From contig CBDAUN010000002.1 in NCBI GenBank assembly GCA_965200645.1, positions 434,001 through 498,000 on the forward strand: a DNA stretch of 64,000 nucleotides, in the 5' to 3' direction. Origin of the DNA: CBDAUN01 sp965200645 (GTDB lineage: Bacteria; Pseudomonadota; Gammaproteobacteria; Arenicellales; JAJDZL01). Shown piece after piece: positions 43,251 through 51,796 of the stretch; position 1 is the stretch's first letter, and the number at the start of each line of letters is the position of its first letter. Made by a program: the position numbers and the translations under genes. The notes beneath the pieces were generated by a model that was given only the letters and a program-made list of their open reading frames with translations, searched no databases and had not been told where the DNA came from.

Positions 43251-43277
43251 GGCGCTGATGGGTCGCCGAACAGCGCC
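43251..43277. repeat. conserved 7-base-stem hairpin in IS 3' flank
   Basis: GGCGCTG and CAGCGCC flank 13 bases. The matching site at 12939-12965 is GGCACTG and CAGTGCC, again with a compensatory pair change and the same loop length. Confidence 0.75.
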
Positions 43278-43353
43278 AGTGGGCGATAATGTGCAGAAAA
43301 AGTACACGCCTGGCGGTGCCGCTCCTTTCGGGCGGCGTCAGTGATTGGGCCGG

Positions 43354-44733
43354 TTAGCGCGTCAGGCCGCCGCCCGTACTAACGAGCGCATTCGTGCCGG
43401 TTGATGAGCACGAATCGCTGATCGCCAGTGCTTGCATGGTCAGTAGTGAAAGATCCACTGCCAGCTGCATGGCGCCGAGTCCTCTGATATAGTGATGATG
43501 CAGGTTGAAGTCTCGAGCCGAGCGGGCATTGATACGCTCAAGCGCATTGCGTGCGGAGTACAGTCGTTTCCACTTATAGGTGTTACGTGGCAAGGTGCCA
43601 ATGGTACGAAGATTGTTCTCATCAAACTTCACGCGTACCACTCGACAGCGCGAATTCGGGGTACCGGCATCTTGGTAGCATTGGTCACGGCCGAGACATT
43701 CGAACCCGTAGTGAGCGGCTGGACAGTGGTACTTGAGAGTTTGACGTGTCTTTTCGACACCGTGATAGGCCATCTGGCGAATTTGGCCGGTCTGTGGACA
43801 ACGACAAGAGACTATTCCACGTTCGTCATAGATGAGGTGGTCGATGACATCGGCGTTGAGCGCCCGGGTCGGGTGTACTTCGCCTGGCAGGGCTGGGTCT
43901 TGCCACATTCGGCGGGTCTCGATTACTGCGGTGCCACCACTGCGGTGAATCATACGTCGAAGCGGGTTGTCGTCCAGGCCACGGTCGGCGACGAAGGTCT
44001 GACAGCGTGCCCCTGCAGGGCTGTTCAAGTACTGCTCGACGAGTGCTTTACTGTGACGATGTTCACTTTCATTGGCGGGACGGGTGGTCCAGTTGATTGG
44101 AATTTCATAGCGTACGTCAGCTAACAAGTGTGTCTTGTAGCCGAACCAGCGTTTAGTAATCTTTTGTTCACGTCCAGTGTGGTCGGTACTGAAGTACGAG
44201 TGGCATCCCCAGGCGGCGTCCGGGTCTGATGGCTGGCCGGTGCGGGCCGTACGACGTCCAGTCGAATGCGAACGAAGGGCTTTGCCGTCGAAGCCCACAT
44301 CAGCACCAAAGTCCGGCAGTAGTTCTACCAGTTCGTCGGTCAGCCGCTGCTGCATCTGGCTTAAACCGGCAGCGTCGCGTTCGACTTCGAGCACCACCGC
44401 GATAAAGCGGCTAAACGCACTTTTTGATGGCACCCGGTAGTCGATGTCGTTGTACCCATCGCCGTAATGCTCAAACCCACAGGCGCGCATCAACGATGGA
44501 TTGCGCTTTAACTCTCGGCGCAGGGACTCGATTGAAGAATGCGGGTAGACGCTGCGCGCGATCAATGCGGTGAGCATCGCCTTGGCGGGCCATTCGCAGC
44601 GCGTGCCTCGGCGCCGCAGGTTGATCTCATGGACGAGGTCGTCAAGTTCCATGGTTTCGACCACCGTGGTTAAACGGGTCAGGTCACTGTACTCATCGAA
44701 CATGTGCCAGGAAAACAGAGTATTATTGATCAT
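43354..44733 (-). CDS. DDE-type transposase (IS4/IS5 superfamily, perhaps IS1182- or ISNCY-like)
   Basis: This 459-residue transposase has an N-terminal DUF772-like part (LDDLVHEINLRRRGTRCEW, AMLTALIARSVYPHSSIESL) and DDE positions: Asp in DVGFDGKALRSHS, Asp in FVADRGLDDNPLRRMI, and Glu in ALERINARSARDFNLHHHYIRG. A Cys-rich patch between them (SCRCPQTGQ ... CPAAHYGFECLGRDQC) resembles the zinc-binding insertion of IS1182-type enzymes. It has no frameshift and a full length, so it may be active. The family assignment is tentative. It starts after a pair of inverted repeats (44766-44808). Confidence 0.88.
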   Translation of the reverse strand: MINNTLFSWHMFDEYSDLTRLTTVVETMELDDLVHEINLRRRGTRCEWPAKAMLTALIARSVYPHSSIESLRRELKRNPSLMRACGFEHYGDGYNDIDYRVPSKSAFSRFIAVVLEVERDAAGLSQMQQRLTDELVELLPDFGADVGFDGKALRSHSTGRRTARTGQPSDPDAAWGCHSYFSTDHTGREQKITKRWFGYKTHLLADVRYEIPINWTTRPANESEHRHSKALVEQYLNSPAGARCQTFVADRGLDDNPLRRMIHRSGGTAVIETRRMWQDPALPGEVHPTRALNADVIDHLIYDERGIVSCRCPQTGQIRQMAYHGVEKTRQTLKYHCPAAHYGFECLGRDQCYQDAGTPNSRCRVVRVKFDENNLRTIGTLPRNTYKWKRLYSARNALERINARSARDFNLHHHYIRGLGAMQLAVDLSLLTMQALAISDSCSSTGTNALVSTGGGLTR

Positions 44734-44765
44734 TGCCGCACCTGATGGGTTGTTATTAGTTTATT

Positions 44766-44808
44766 CGAGTATCTATGATACTCGAAAAGCCCTGAGGATG
44801 CGGCTTTT
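44766..44808 (-). terminator. hairpin pair upstream of the transposase gene
   Basis: Two adjacent inverted repeats lie here: CGAGTAT/ATACTCG (44766-44784, 5-base loop) and AAAAGCC/GGCTTTT (44785-44808, 10-base loop). The second is A-tailed on the plus strand and T-tailed on the minus strand after the stem, so it can stop transcription from outside that would run into the transposase. Such shielding is known for other IS. They lie about 35-75 bases before the start codon. Confidence 0.6.
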
Positions 44809-45182
44809 TATTAAGCAATATCAATAGCTTAAGTGTTTGATAGTGGCATATATGGGGGTGGTGGGGTGGAATTTGTGGTGCAGCGCCGAAAATCGCCTAA
44901 AACCGGGTCAAAAAGCCCTTTTTGTGGGGTAAACGAAAAATTAACCCATTGAAAACAACATTTAAATCAACACGCTAGAGCACCCGAAACCCTCTCGAGC
45001 CTATGCACAACATTGTTTGGTGGTCTGATACATTATTGTCATCTGTTTGCAGATTTGAATCAATATTCACGTATAAAATGTTTTTGGCGTGAACTTCGTT
45101 GCAATAAGGAAGTGGTTTTGTCAATCGAATTAGGTAGATACAGATATTCAAATGAACCTCAACCTAGTAACAGATAAGTAAA
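44809..45182. other. region between IS and rtcB
   Basis: About 370 bases hold the right-hand flank of the IS, whose exact end I could not place, and then an AT-rich stretch that must carry the rtcB promoter. A TTGCAG ... TATAAA pair 19 bases apart (near 45049-45080) is the best -35/-10 I see, with poor spacing. Confidence 0.35.
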
Positions 45183-46379
45183 GTGACAGTGCAACAGGTT
45201 ATCTCTTCAGGTTCGGTTCCAGTTAAGATTTGGAGTGAAGATGTCGAACAGTCTGCTCTGGACCAGCTGAAAAACTTATCGTATCACCCCGCCATCTTTG
45301 GGCACGTGGCAGCTATGCCAGATGTGCATACAGGCAAGGGCGCGCCAGTCGGCACAGTTATTCCGACGAGAAGTGCAATCATCCCGGCAGCGGTAGGAGT
45401 GGATATTGGCTGTGGCATGATCGCGGCACGACTTTCAATTTTTTCCAGTGAGCTTCCAGATTCGTTGAAGTCCATACGAGAGGAAATAGAGCAAACAGTA
45501 CCTGTTGGGTTCAGGTCTCACATCACTGAACCCGTTTGTGCGCTCAAAACCAAGCATATTGCGGGAACTTTGAAAGGAATTCTCGAAAAGCATCCTGATA
45601 TAGGTAAGCGCAAGCGAAGTGTTGCCGAAACCTGGCGTTTACAACTTGGAACTTTGGGAGGTGGGAATCACTTTATCGAAGTATGTTTAGATGAAGCGGA
45701 AAGGGTGTGGTTGATGCTTCATTCAGGAAGTAGGGGCATTGGTAATGCACTGGGTACTTACTTTATCGAATTGGCACAGCGTGATATGGGAGTTCATTTA
45801 AGAAATCTTCCCGACAAGCAACTCGCCTATTTGAACGAAGGTACCGCCCATTTTGATGATTACGTTGAAGCAGTGGAGTGGGCTCAACAGTATGCCAAGT
45901 TTAGCCGAAAGGTGATGCTGAATCTAATATTAGATGCACTGAAAAGCCATCTGCCGGAGTTTCATGTAACCGAAGAAGTCATCAATTGTCATCACAATTA
46001 CGTGACTCGAGAATTTCACTTTGGTGAAGAATTGTTGGTGACTCGAAAGGGCGCCATTCGAGCGGGTCTGGGTGAGATGGGAATCATACCCGGGAGCATG
46101 GGTACGGCATCGTACATCGTCCGTGGCAAGGGTAGTGACGATTCATTGCAGTCCTGTTCTCATGGAGCCGGCCGAAAAATGAGTAGAAGGGCTGCAAGAA
46201 GGAAATTCAATCGGTTGGATTTAGCCAAGCAGACTGAAGGTGTGGAATGTCGTAAGGATAGAGGCGTCTTGGATGAAATCCCGGGTGCATATAAGGACAT
46301 AGATTTGGTTATGGACAACCAAAAAGATTTGGTAGATGTCGTGTACAAACTGCGCGCTATTGTCTGTGTCAAGGGTTAA
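45183..46379 (+). CDS. rtcB: RtcB-type RNA-splicing ligase
   Basis: This 398-residue protein has the RtcB order of metal and GMP sites: AAMPDVHTGKGAPVG, AVGVDIGCGM (Cys ligand), GTLGGGNHFIEV, LHSGSRG, CHHNYV, RKGAIRAGLGEMGIIPGSM and CSHGAGRKMSRR, where the His is guanylylated. It joins 2',3'-cyclic-phosphate or 3'-phosphate RNA ends to 5'-OH ends with GTP. The start is GTG. No archease or rtcA is adjacent. Length is that of the short RtcB form. The role may be tRNA or rRNA repair. Confidence 0.95.
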   Translation: MTVQQVISSGSVPVKIWSEDVEQSALDQLKNLSYHPAIFGHVAAMPDVHTGKGAPVGTVIPTRSAIIPAAVGVDIGCGMIAARLSIFSSELPDSLKSIREEIEQTVPVGFRSHITEPVCALKTKHIAGTLKGILEKHPDIGKRKRSVAETWRLQLGTLGGGNHFIEVCLDEAERVWLMLHSGSRGIGNALGTYFIELAQRDMGVHLRNLPDKQLAYLNEGTAHFDDYVEAVEWAQQYAKFSRKVMLNLILDALKSHLPEFHVTEEVINCHHNYVTREFHFGEELLVTRKGAIRAGLGEMGIIPGSMGTASYIVRGKGSDDSLQSCSHGAGRKMSRRAARRKFNRLDLAKQTEGVECRKDRGVLDEIPGAYKDIDLVMDNQKDLVDVVYKLRAIVCVKG

Positions 46380-46434
46380 AATTTAGCACATCATATTTAT
46401 TCCAATCTATAAGGACATAAGGAGGATTAAACAG

Positions 46435-47652
46435 ATGACAACAAGCCGACAACATGGTGCAATGGAGCACTCCGAACCTCCCGTCGATCTCGACATTGTG
46501 CGACGATTCCGACTGGGTCGTGTGAAGGAACAGTTGAAGTCAAGGGATGTGGCGGGAATTTTACTGTTCGACCAACTTAATACTCGCTACGTAACAGATG
46601 CCACCAATATGCAAATTTGGTGTTCTCACTACGAGGCACGTGCGGTATTTGTGGCCACTGAAGGGCCGGTAATTCTTTGGGATTTCGGTCACTACCCTCA
46701 TTTAGCGGAGGATTTGCCAACGATCGATGAATACCGCACCATGAAGTCGTTTTACTATTTCGCAGCTGGTCCGCGCGGTGAGGAAATGGCAAGGGAATTT
46801 GCAGAAGAAATTGCGGATGTTGTGACAACCCACGGAGGCGGAAGTAAGCGGTTGGCAATCGACCGCTGCAATGTTGCTGGGCTCACCGCATTACAAGATG
46901 CTGGATTGAACATGATCGAAGGGCAGGATTTGATGGAACTCGCTCGTGTTATCAAGTCCACCGAAGAGATGATGCTGATGCGCCGTTCAGTTGAAGTTTG
47001 CGAAATGGCAGTTGCACGAATGCACGAGGCACTTAGCCCAGGAGTGACTGAAAATGCACTTTACTCCAAACTGCATGAAGTGAATATAGCTATGGGCGGC
47101 GAGTGGATTGAAACTAGACTGTTGTCGTCAGGCCCGCGTACAAATCCGTGGATGCGTGAGTCATCCATGCGTGTTATTGAAAAGGGCGACATGGTTAGTT
47201 TTGATACCGACTTGATTGGCCCCTATGGCTACTGCTGCGACATGTCACGGTCCTGGATTTGTGGTGATGTGAAGCCAACTCAAGAGCAGGCTCGTGTTCA
47301 TGCACTCGCAGTTGACCAAATTCACTTCAATACCGACTTGCTGAAACCCGGCATGTCGTTTAAAGAATTTTCTGAGAAAGCCTGGCAGGTGCCAAATGAG
47401 TTTATTGATAATCGCTATGGTGTGATCGTGCATGGCGTAGGAATGGCCGATGAATATCCTTCCATCAAGAACTTTATAGACTTCGAAAGCAAGGGTTACG
47501 ACGGTATGTTTGAACCTGGTATGACTTTATGTGTAGAGTCCTATATGGGATCCAAGTACGGTGGCGAAGGTGTAAAACTTGAAGAGCAGGTATTGGTGAC
47601 CGATACCGGTTGTGAAGTTCTAACTTCTTATTCGCTCAACCTACTGAACTGA
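46435..47652 (+). CDS. M24-fold protein, DddP-like (putative DMSP lyase)
   Basis: This 405-residue protein is a creatinase/prolidase-fold (M24) protein. Several segments match DddP as I remember it: GEWIETRLLSSGPRTNPW, FDTDLIGPYGYCCDMSRSW, HGVGMADE, and GMTLCVESYMG with KLEEQVLVT, supplying Asp, Asp, Asp, His, Glu and Glu metal ligands. DddP cleaves dimethylsulfoniopropionate to DMS and acrylate. Other M24 proteins (Xaa-Pro peptidases, creatinase, ectoine hydrolase DoeA) share the metal motif but lack the RLLxSGPRTNPW segment as far as I recall. It has a strong AAGGAGG ribosome-binding site. Function is probable rather than sure. Confidence 0.65.
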   Translation: MTTSRQHGAMEHSEPPVDLDIVRRFRLGRVKEQLKSRDVAGILLFDQLNTRYVTDATNMQIWCSHYEARAVFVATEGPVILWDFGHYPHLAEDLPTIDEYRTMKSFYYFAAGPRGEEMAREFAEEIADVVTTHGGGSKRLAIDRCNVAGLTALQDAGLNMIEGQDLMELARVIKSTEEMMLMRRSVEVCEMAVARMHEALSPGVTENALYSKLHEVNIAMGGEWIETRLLSSGPRTNPWMRESSMRVIEKGDMVSFDTDLIGPYGYCCDMSRSWICGDVKPTQEQARVHALAVDQIHFNTDLLKPGMSFKEFSEKAWQVPNEFIDNRYGVIVHGVGMADEYPSIKNFIDFESKGYDGMFEPGMTLCVESYMGSKYGGEGVKLEEQVLVTDTGCEVLTSYSLNLLN

Positions 47653-47683
47653 GTAGCAGTGGTTAGTTGCACGATTTGGGGAG

Positions 47684-48781
47684 TTAGAAATACCGACCCG
47701 TTGCAACATCGTGAGTAAACTCAAAAAGAGAATCGAGAGCTGGACCTAGTTCCGCAACTCTTGGGTCGGTTGTCGTCCCCCGGCAGTATCGAGCATAGAT
47801 CTGCATAAATATTACGCAGTGCTTAAACGCAGTTAGAACTCGATAGAAGTGAATGTCTGACATATCGCGTCCACTGATCTTTGCGTAATAGTCTGTGATT
47901 TCACTGCGAGTCATCCACCCCGGATTTGCCGCTGTCGGCATTTGTCCCACGGTATTCATTGCCGGCGGGTCGCCCGGTTCAATCCAGTAGCTCAATAATG
48001 TTGCAAAATCAAACAGTGGGTCTCCTCGAGTGCACATGTCCCAGTCCAGCAAGGCAATGGGTTTGACTGGATCTTTTGGGTCCAAGATTATGTTGTTCAG
48101 CTTAAAGTCATTGTGCAACAAGGTATAGTCAGAACCTGGAATGGGTTGTTGTAGTAGCCATTGCATGATCGAGTCTGCGGACTTTGGCCAAGATTGGTTG
48201 GCATAGACATCTTGAGCTGCTACGTTGAATCTTTTTATCCAGCCTGCCCGCGCTCGTTCAGTAAAGCCGTCGGGTCGACCAAGATCATCGAGTCCAACCT
48301 GTGTAGGGTCGACGTTCTGGAATTGATTGAGTACTTCGATAATCATTTTGGAAAGTACTTGAGTTTTACTATGCAACACCTCGGGCAAGTGCAAATGGAT
48401 CACCAAGCCAGGGCAATACTGCATGATTAGAAATGGTGCCCCGAGAATGGATGAGTCTTCGCATAGCAGTTTTGCTTGAGGGGCGAGCGGGAACTTCTTC
48501 CAAAGTTTGGAGGTGACCTTAAATTCTCGCGCCATGTCGTTAGCACCTGGAGGAATGGGACCAAGTGGTGGGCGACGCAACACCGCAGGACAACCATTTA
48601 CTTCAATGAGATAATTTAAATTACCAAATCCGCCAACAAATTGTCGTGGCTGGGGAGTAGACTTAAAGGAGTAGCCCTGGGTGTTAAGGTAATCCTCAAG
48701 CTTGTTCCAGTCCTGTGGCTGTTGGTGCTCTACATCGAAAAATCGATCTGTAGTCGGTTCCAGTATGTAGTCTTTTCCCAT
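47684..48781 (-). CDS. APH-family phosphotransferase (kinase-like)
   Basis: This 365-residue protein has the aminoglycoside phosphotransferase fold: LLHNDFKLNNIIL with the catalytic Asp, then ALLDWDMCTRGDPLFDFATLLSYW with the metal Asp. Similar proteins with an acyl-CoA-dehydrogenase-like neighbour are small-molecule kinases (ACAD10 type). No resistance role is implied. It is convergent with the DddP-like gene and divergent from the DMFase-like gene. Confidence 0.85.
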   Translation of the reverse strand: MGKDYILEPTTDRFFDVEHQQPQDWNKLEDYLNTQGYSFKSTPQPRQFVGGFGNLNYLIEVNGCPAVLRRPPLGPIPPGANDMAREFKVTSKLWKKFPLAPQAKLLCEDSSILGAPFLIMQYCPGLVIHLHLPEVLHSKTQVLSKMIIEVLNQFQNVDPTQVGLDDLGRPDGFTERARAGWIKRFNVAAQDVYANQSWPKSADSIMQWLLQQPIPGSDYTLLHNDFKLNNIILDPKDPVKPIALLDWDMCTRGDPLFDFATLLSYWIEPGDPPAMNTVGQMPTAANPGWMTRSEITDYYAKISGRDMSDIHFYRVLTAFKHCVIFMQIYARYCRGTTTDPRVAELGPALDSLFEFTHDVATGRYF

Positions 48782-48896
48782 CTAAAAAAGTACCGCAAGA
48801 AAGTTTTTAGTTTTGATTGACTATATTTTTGCTTTTCTATAATTGTATGGCAATCTTAGTTGCAGATTTTCAGCACAAAAGAGGTGTTCTTTACTT

Positions 48897-51083
48897 ATGT
48901 TGCCAATCGTCGGATATGCCAATAAATGGTCTGTTGCTCCGGGTGAGTCGATCGATTTCAAAGTCAGTTCGACTTACTCCAAACCCTACCAAGTCCAACT
49001 TAGACGCATAGTGTGCGCTGATCCAAATCCGGAAGGTCCGGGGATCATTGAAGAAGACTTTTCCAAAACCTTTTCAAAAGAGTGTCCATCTCGCTTTCAG
49101 GAAGTGCATTTGGGTTCATATGCAAAAGTCGATATAAAAAAGGAGCTCCCCTATTTTGACGAATTCTCATTTGCAGTCAACTTTTATCCAACACTTTTAG
49201 ATGCGGGTCGGCAAGGGTTGATTACAGTTCATCTAAACAACGGGAAGATCATGTCACTGCAAATTGATGAGGATGGCGGTCTTGGAGTGTGGTACGGAGA
49301 TGAATCCGACGGTGAGGTGCTAACCAAAATTCCAAGTAAACATAGGGAACGAACCTGGTATAGAGCGATGATGAGCATCTCTAACGTTGAGAAAAATATA
49401 TATTTGATGCGACATCCTCTTTTGACTTTTGAAGGAGTTGAAATAGGTGTTAAAGAGAACATGCACTTTCCTTCTACTGATCAATTCAAGACAATTTACT
49501 TTGCCTCTTGTTCGCCAACTACCGGAATGTTTAACGGCAAATTGGAAAATCCAGAGTTGGCCAAGTCAGTGAATAAACCCTATGACAAAACACCTGATGC
49601 GATCGCCAGATGGGATTTTTCCGAAGGAATTAGTACTCAGACTATATTTGATGAGGGGCCTCACGCAATGCACGGCGAATTGATTAACTGTCCTACAAGG
49701 GCTGTATGTGGGTCGACTTGGACAGGTAAGGAAATGTGTTGGCGCCACGCACCTGAGGAGTATTCTGCGATTTACTTTCATGACGATGACCTATACGACT
49801 GTGGATGGAAGACAGATTTCACCTTCAAGATTCCAAATAAATTAAAAAGTGCCATGTATGCGATGCATCTTGAATGTGAAGACGGCTACGATGACATTCC
49901 CTTTTATGTCCGTCCAAAGATTGGTAAGCCTCAGGCAAAGATTTGTGTGCTTATTCCTACTTACACCTACACCGTGTACATCAACCAATCTCGACAGTGT
50001 ACCGGCGAAGACTATGACCGTAAGGTAGAAGCTCATGGGGCTCGACCTTGGAACCCTGATCAACATCAGGAGTATGGGTTATCAACCTACAACGATCACA
50101 CTGATGGCAGTGGGATATGTTTTTCTTCCAGTCTGCGGCCAGCAATATCCATGCGACCTAAATTTATTGCTGTCAGTGAGCCGTATGTTGGTTCGGGCAT
50201 GCGGCATTTACCGGCAGATACCCATTTACTGGCATGGTTGGAGAACTTTGGATGGAAATACGACGTGATTTGCGACCACGACCTACATGAACAAGGCAGG
50301 TCGATTCTAAAGTCTTACCAGACAGTAATGACTACCAGTCATCCGGAATACCACACCCGCAACACTATTGAGGCGTTGGAAAATTATGTCGAGTTTGGTG
50401 GGCGTCTGATGTATTTGGGTGGTAATGGTTTTTATTGGAAAGTTGGTGTCAATTCCGACTTACCGAACATGGTTGAAATACGTCGTGCTGAAGGCGGGAT
50501 TCGAACTTGGGCAGCCGAAACTGGTGAATACTACAATGCACTTGACGGAGAATATGGAGGGATGTGGCGCAGAAATGGTAAACCGCCGCAAAAACTTGTC
50601 GGTGTTGGATTTACCGGGCAGGGTAAATTTGAAGGCACCTACTATCGCCGCAATCCCAACCTAGATAGCTCCTATGAATGGATATTTGAAGGAGTAGAGG
50701 GTGACATAATTGGTGATTTCGGTCTGAGCGGTGGAGGTGCTGCCGGGTTTGAACTTGACCGAATAGACTATCGCCTTGGCACCCCCCAAAATGCTGTGGT
50801 GCTTGCAAGCTCTGAAAGTTACCCAGACCACTTTGTGTTGGTTCCGGAAGAAAAGCTAACCCATTTGACAACATTTTCGGGTGAGCCTGAAGAAGAGTTA
50901 ATTCGTGCCGATATGGTGTTTTTTGAAAATCGAAATGATGGTGCAGTTTTTTCAGTAGGCTCAATCACTTATTGCGGTAGCTTGCCATTTAATAACTTCG
51001 ATAACAATATTTCTAAAATCACATCGAATGTGTTACGGAATTTTATGAACTATGAACTTGGACCTACAAAGCGTAAAATGTAA
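48897..51083 (+). CDS. N,N-dimethylformamidase-like large subunit
   Basis: This 728-residue protein resembles the large subunit of N,N-dimethylformamidase. It opens with MLPIVGYANKWSVAPGESIDF, an N-terminal beta-sandwich, then a concanavalin-like domain (IARWDFSEGISTQTIFDEG, about residues 230-300), and a C-terminal Rossmann-like, glutamine-amidotransferase-like part with RYMSTH-type order (DHDLHEQGRSILKSYQTVMT, GGRLMYLGGNGFYWKVG). The enzyme hydrolyses N,N-dialkylformamides. I chose ATG 48897 with AGAGGTG upstream over TTG 48843. The true amide substrate may differ. The following gene may be a small partner. Confidence 0.8.
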   Translation: MLPIVGYANKWSVAPGESIDFKVSSTYSKPYQVQLRRIVCADPNPEGPGIIEEDFSKTFSKECPSRFQEVHLGSYAKVDIKKELPYFDEFSFAVNFYPTLLDAGRQGLITVHLNNGKIMSLQIDEDGGLGVWYGDESDGEVLTKIPSKHRERTWYRAMMSISNVEKNIYLMRHPLLTFEGVEIGVKENMHFPSTDQFKTIYFASCSPTTGMFNGKLENPELAKSVNKPYDKTPDAIARWDFSEGISTQTIFDEGPHAMHGELINCPTRAVCGSTWTGKEMCWRHAPEEYSAIYFHDDDLYDCGWKTDFTFKIPNKLKSAMYAMHLECEDGYDDIPFYVRPKIGKPQAKICVLIPTYTYTVYINQSRQCTGEDYDRKVEAHGARPWNPDQHQEYGLSTYNDHTDGSGICFSSSLRPAISMRPKFIAVSEPYVGSGMRHLPADTHLLAWLENFGWKYDVICDHDLHEQGRSILKSYQTVMTTSHPEYHTRNTIEALENYVEFGGRLMYLGGNGFYWKVGVNSDLPNMVEIRRAEGGIRTWAAETGEYYNALDGEYGGMWRRNGKPPQKLVGVGFTGQGKFEGTYYRRNPNLDSSYEWIFEGVEGDIIGDFGLSGGGAAGFELDRIDYRLGTPQNAVVLASSESYPDHFVLVPEEKLTHLTTFSGEPEEELIRADMVFFENRNDGAVFSVGSITYCGSLPFNNFDNNISKITSNVLRNFMNYELGPTKRKM

Positions 51084-51131
51084 ATCTTTACTAGTCAAAA
51101 TTGAAACACTTTCGCTCAACAAGAGAACGCA

Positions 51132-51755
51132 ATGAATCCAGATCAAGTTGTAAATCCAAACAAAGTTGAATGGTCCGGAGAAAATCCCGGAATCTATCTA
51201 AAGACCGATCCTGAAGGAGATTGGTCAACCTTGGGCATCTTCTTTCGCGTTGAACTATCTCCTCACGGTCAAGGGACTACCATGATCGTGCTGGAGGCGC
51301 CTGATACGGCGAAGGGTTATCCGGAAGTTAACAATTTATGTCTCACCGATAATGAACCCTTAACCGAATACCTGATTCGCGACTTTATGTCAAAGTTCCC
51401 ATCATTCAGAGGGAAAAAGGGGCTGGAGTCCATGACGCATAAGAAAATCGATTTACTCACCGTGCGCGGTGATTTACGTGAGTATCGAACGGAATCCGTC
51501 ATCGCCGGTGACGTCGAAGTAGTCATGAATTGGAACGATCTTGGCGAGCCCTTTGCCGCAGAAGTCCCAGTCAGTCAGTCAGCTACCGGAGAACACGAGA
51601 TGTACAGTGTGTTTCTGGAAGCGAAGGAAGCATCAATTACGGTGAACGGGGTTAAGTCCCCCGGTGAGGTGCAAACACGTCAGTTCTTGGGTCGCACTAT
51701 GAGCACAGCGTTTATGGCAATATCGGAGACCTGGTTGCAACCTACAGATTCCTAG
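51132..51755 (+). CDS. unrecognised 207-residue protein after the DMFase-like gene
   Basis: I do not recognise this protein. It is soluble, has no signal peptide, and is mostly beta-strand-like in pattern (STLGIFFRVELSPHGQGTTMIVLE, FAAEVPVSQ, ASITVNGVKSPGEVQTRQFLG). A conserved-looking SWQP-type end is ETWLQPTDS. It starts 48 bases after the DMFase-like stop with AAGAGAA upstream, so it is probably in the same operon. Classical DMFase has a small subunit of about 130 residues, and this could be a different accessory chain. Confidence 0.65.
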   Translation: MNPDQVVNPNKVEWSGENPGIYLKTDPEGDWSTLGIFFRVELSPHGQGTTMIVLEAPDTAKGYPEVNNLCLTDNEPLTEYLIRDFMSKFPSFRGKKGLESMTHKKIDLLTVRGDLREYRTESVIAGDVEVVMNWNDLGEPFAAEVPVSQSATGEHEMYSVFLEAKEASITVNGVKSPGEVQTRQFLGRTMSTAFMAISETWLQPTDS

Positions 51756-51796
51756 TTGAAGCTACGGCACTTGTCCCACGCTTCGAGTCATTTTCG

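Larger units (their letters stand above)
43130..44808 (-). mobile_element. intact-looking IS element with DDE transposase
   Basis: The unit comprises the transposase gene (43354-44733), a 224-base 3' flank whose outer part (from 43130) is repeated beside mltD, and a 5' flank with two inverted repeats. The exact ends and any target duplication could not be found by eye. It is richer in GC than the host genes, which suggests recent acquisition. The 3' flank contains two inverted repeats (43157-43171 and 43251-43277) whose base pairs differ from the mltD copy in a compensatory way. Confidence 0.75.

Noticed and set aside
43492..44124. 210-residue plus-strand ORF
   Set aside because: It is the antisense shadow of the transposase gene and has no family motif.
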